Assembly (NCBI GenBank): GCA_009695465.1 | Contig: SIAW01000006.1 | Coordinates: forward strand, 1-47,888 | DNA: 47,888 nt | Reading direction: 5' to 3' | DNA from: Pedosphaera sp. | GTDB taxonomy: Bacteria > Verrucomicrobiota > Verrucomicrobiia > Limisphaerales > UBA1100 | Part shown: positions 45,409 to 47,888 of the stretch, one piece after another | How the letters are laid out: each line of letters opens with the position of its first letter | Position numbering within the stretch: position 1 is the first letter of the stretch | Program-made: the position numbers and the translations under genes | The notes under the pieces: generated by a model | Told to the model about the DNA's origin: nothing | Seen by the model: only the letters and a program-made list of their open reading frames with translations | The model's database searches: none

Positions 45409-47136
45409 TCATTCGCTGCCGGCCCGACGCCAGTCCAGCACCTTCAATTGCAGATTGCGCCGACCGTTGAAGAGATTGATCTGCGGCGCGGCCGCCAAGT
45501 CAAAGCGGCCGCGCGGCAAGTTCTCGTCGGTGACATTCCACATCACCGCCTCCGCCGTGATCGCGCCGTCGCTGACGATGAGTTTGGCGTGCTGCTGTTG
45601 CTTGCCCATGCGCTGGGGCGGTCGTTGCAGTTGCAGGTCGCGGAACATCAATTGCACCGGCGGATTGCCTTGGCCGATGGGCTGCAACCGATCCAGATCT
45701 TCCATCTGCCGCAGGGTGAGATCAAAAAGATTGCTGGCCGCGTCCAAGCGCAGCACCGGTCGCGACGGTTCCGCTGGCATGCGCTGGCGTGCCGTGGCGT
45801 TCAAGCGCGTGCGCAGGGCGTCCAGGTTTTCCGGGCGCAAACTCACGCCCGCCGCCATCGCATGCCCGCCGTGACTGGTGAGCAGGTCGGTGCAGTCCAT
45901 CAACGCAGACACCAAATCAAAACCTTCAATGCTGCGACCGGAACCGCGCAGTGCCTCGCCGTCGCCGCCGCAGATGATGGTGGGCCGATGGAATTCCCGC
46001 ACGACGCGCGAGGCCACAATGCCGACGACGCCGATGTGCCAGTCGGCACGGCCTTCAACGATGACTTGATCTACGGCGGGATTGAACTTGGCGCGGATGA
46101 GTTGCATGACCTCATCGGCAATGCCGCGCTCCGTCTCTTGCCGCTCGCGATTGCTGGTCTCCAATTGCTGCGCCAAAGTGTCGGCCGCATCCGGTGTGGT
46201 GCTGAGCAACAGCTCCAACGCGGTCATCGCGCTTTCCAGACGGCCAGCAGCGTTGAGGCGCGGCGCGAGTTGGAAGCCCACTTCATACACGCCGATGGAA
46301 TTGGTGATCTGCGCCGAACGTTTGAGGGCGGTGATCCCGGGGCGCGTGGTGCGGTTGAGGCATTCCAAACCCGCCGAAGCGAGTGTTCGGTTTTCGCCAG
46401 TCAACGGGACCAGATCGGCGATGGTGCCCAGCGCGACCAAATCCAGATAAGGGCGGATGTCGAAGGCGACCATCTCGCTCAGTCCGCGTTGCCGTCCTTC
46501 CTTGACCACGGCGTGCAGCATCTTGAAAGCAAGCCCCGCGGAGCACAGCACGCGAAAGTCGGGGGTGTCATTTTGCGGCGCGAGATGCGGGTTCACCATC
46601 GCCAGTGCGGCGGGGGCTGGCACGCCAATCTGGTGATGATCCAGCACGATGACGTCCACTTTGTTTTCGTTGAGCCACGCGATGGTGGCGGCGGTCGTGG
46701 AACCGCAGTCCACCGCGAGCAGCAACGAGGTGGGATATTGGCGCAGACAATTTTCCACGCCGTCGCGGCTGAGTCCGTAGCCTTCATTCAATCGGTGCGG
46801 CAAGTAGGTGTGAACCTGCCAGCCCAGTGCGCGCAGTGAGAGCGCGAGGATTGCGGTGGAACTCACGCCGTCCACGTCGTAATCGCCGAAGATGGTGACA
46901 GGCTCGCTCGCGGCGCGCGCACGGAAGAGGCGCTCGATGGCGACGGACATGTTCGGCAGCAGGAAGGGATCGGCGAGTTGACCCAGCTTGGGTTGGAGAA
47001 ACACCTCGGCACTGGCCGGCGTGCTGACATCACGATTGATCATGCACTGCGCCAGCAGCGGCGTGATGCTCATCGCCTGCGTCAACGCGGCCACAGCCTC
47101 GGGGCGTTCGGGATGGATCTGCCAGCGGTAATTCAT
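45409..47136 (-). CDS. recJ: Single-stranded-DNA-specific exonuclease RecJ
   Basis: 5'-3' ssDNA exonuclease for mismatch repair and RecF-pathway recombination. 575 residues. DHH-family motifs are visible: VTIFGDYDVDGVSSTAIL (about 80-97), the DHH motif in VIVLDHHQIGVPAPAALAMVNPH, and the DHHA1 part GRADWHIGVVGIVASRVV with GSGRSIEGFDLVSAL and SHGGHAMAAGVSL. The C-terminal OB-like domain ends in ILDWRRAGSE-like sequence (VLDWRRAG). It starts 3 nt after the exoD stop, so the two are tightly linked. Confidence 0.96.
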   Translation of the reverse strand: MNYRWQIHPERPEAVAALTQAMSITPLLAQCMINRDVSTPASAEVFLQPKLGQLADPFLLPNMSVAIERLFRARAASEPVTIFGDYDVDGVSSTAILALSLRALGWQVHTYLPHRLNEGYGLSRDGVENCLRQYPTSLLLAVDCGSTTAATIAWLNENKVDVIVLDHHQIGVPAPAALAMVNPHLAPQNDTPDFRVLCSAGLAFKMLHAVVKEGRQRGLSEMVAFDIRPYLDLVALGTIADLVPLTGENRTLASAGLECLNRTTRPGITALKRSAQITNSIGVYEVGFQLAPRLNAAGRLESAMTALELLLSTTPDAADTLAQQLETSNRERQETERGIADEVMQLIRAKFNPAVDQVIVEGRADWHIGVVGIVASRVVREFHRPTIICGGDGEALRGSGRSIEGFDLVSALMDCTDLLTSHGGHAMAAGVSLRPENLDALRTRLNATARQRMPAEPSRPVLRLDAASNLFDLTLRQMEDLDRLQPIGQGNPPVQLMFRDLQLQRPPQRMGKQQQHAKLIVSDGAITAEAVMWNVTDENLPRGRFDLAAAPQINLFNGRRNLQLKVLDWRRAGSE

Positions 47137-47139
47137 TCG

Positions 47140-47784
47140 CTAGAACGGATTGTGCCAGAATTGGGCCAGCCACGCACCTGATGCTTTGGCGGCGATGATC
47201 ATCACTTTGAAGAGGAAAATAAAATAGACCACAGCGCCGGCGGCGACGCCGTACCCAATCCAGATCACCAGCCCGTCTTCTTCCATCTGGGCAAGCGCGA
47301 TGATCAAGATGGCAATGGAAGGCAGTGAGTTGACGAACAGTATGCCCGGCGGCGTGGGCAGGGCGAGGAGGATGGCCAGCAGCGCCATGATCGTGGCATT
47401 GATGATGCGCGCGGCGCGCCAGCCCAGCCACTGGGTCTTGCGCGGGCGGATGAATTTTTCCAGAAAGCGCACGACCTTGACGCTGGCTTTGAGCACCTTT
47501 TCCCATTGGCTAGGTGTGAGGCGGCGGTCGCCAATGAATTTGGGCAGACGCGGAACGCGTCCGGCGGCCAAGCTCAGCGCCATCAAAAACAGGACGACGC
47601 CGAGGATGTTGTTGATGACCGGCAGGGGCACGGGCGTCAGCGTCGGCAGGCAGAGCAGCACCATCACCAAGTAAACGCCGCGCCCCTCGGTGTGCAGCAT
47701 CAGCGAATTGAGGGTGGCACCGGCAGGGTCGCTGTTCTTGAGGAGGATTTCCTCGAGGTCGCTGGAAAGGGGGCGGTGTTGCAT
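47140..47784 (-). CDS. exoD: ExoD-family exopolysaccharide-synthesis membrane protein
   Basis: 214 residues. The N-terminal soluble part (LSSDLEEILLKNSDPAGATL) is followed by hydrophobic helices at about 38-75 (VYLVMVLLCLPTLTPVPLP and ILGVVLFLMALSLAAG), 132-170 (two spans) and 175-200. The pattern GRGVYLVMVLLCLP with VPLPVINNILG is characteristic of ExoD. In rhizobia exoD mutants are altered in exopolysaccharide and alkali tolerance; the molecular function is unknown. First gene of a five-gene operon with recJ, ispD, ctpA and tsaD. Confidence 0.9.
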   Translation of the reverse strand: MQHRPLSSDLEEILLKNSDPAGATLNSLMLHTEGRGVYLVMVLLCLPTLTPVPLPVINNILGVVLFLMALSLAAGRVPRLPKFIGDRRLTPSQWEKVLKASVKVVRFLEKFIRPRKTQWLGWRAARIINATIMALLAILLALPTPPGILFVNSLPSIAILIIALAQMEEDGLVIWIGYGVAAGAVVYFIFLFKVMIIAAKASGAWLAQFWHNPF

Positions 47785-47807
47785 GAGCTGACGGGGAAAG
47801 GTTTAAC

Positions 47808-47819
47808 CTGTCCGGACAG
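47808..47819. promoter_or_regulatory. 12-bp palindrome upstream of exoD
   Basis: Perfect palindrome CTGTCCGGACAG, 23 bp before the exoD ATG. It could be an operator or a short RNA hairpin. I see no clear promoter consensus in 47820-47888. Confidence 0.3.
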
Positions 47820-47888
47820 TGGAGGCAAATCCAAGTGCGCGCGGCGGCGTGCAGACCGTGGCGCAACTTACTGGGGGCCGGCCTTTTT

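Noticed and set aside
44860-46839. 659-codon plus-strand frame opposite ispD and recJ
   Set aside because: Antisense of two well-supported genes; no signal, domain or start context.

Overview
The window is chromosomal DNA of roughly 60% GC that reads like a Verrucomicrobium, probably subdivision 3 (Limisphaerales/Pedosphaera-like). Three things suggest this: a GldA / fused GldF-GldG / DUF4340 block, a tandem set of exported amidohydrolase-like proteins, and tiny basic proteins between housekeeping genes. This is inference from gene content; there is no rRNA in the window. I see no phage, insertion sequence, CRISPR array or tRNA.

Layout. 1-5.5 kb (minus): DUF4340 protein (cut by the window edge), GldF/GldG fusion and ABC ATPase. 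5.6-9.6 kb (minus): purN, a 47-aa basic ORF, hisG, a 33-aa mS38/bS22-like protein, a TPR lipoprotein and a DUF2203 protein. 9.7-14.8 kb (plus): two amidohydrolase-like proteins and a formamidase-family protein. 14.8-19.5 kb (minus): Mn-type superoxide dismutase, then glgP-rlmN-hisH. 19.6-22.4 kb (plus): a YdjY-domain protein, a prenyltransferase/squalene-cyclase-repeat protein and an ArsM-like methyltransferase. 22.4-27.5 kb (minus): gyrB-gyrA. 27.8-34.5 kb (minus): smc, trxB, hisB, an ECF sigma factor and its probable anti-sigma factor. 34.6-37.9 kb (minus): WYL regulator, rho, cysK. 39.4-42.3 kb (plus): lipoprotein, M23 peptidase, class I aminotransferase. 42.3-47.8 kb (minus): exoD-recJ-ispD-ctpA-tsaD.

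The most unusual stretch is 37.96-39.16 kb. About 1.2 kb there lacks a credible protein gene. On the minus strand it holds many hairpins closed by GNRA or UUCG tetraloops, an extended -10 promoter at one end and a strong intrinsic terminator at the other. This fits a large structured noncoding RNA of about 970 nt that I cannot assign to a known class. Upstream lie a perfect CRP-type palindrome (TGTGA-N6-TCACA) and two imperfect copies of a 30-nt element.

Most other genes are housekeeping: DNA topology and chromosome segregation (gyrA, gyrB, smc), termination (rho), redox (trxB, sod), tRNA/rRNA modification (tsaD, rlmN), isoprenoid synthesis (ispD) and cysteine (cysK). Histidine genes hisG, hisH and hisB are scattered among three separate operons.
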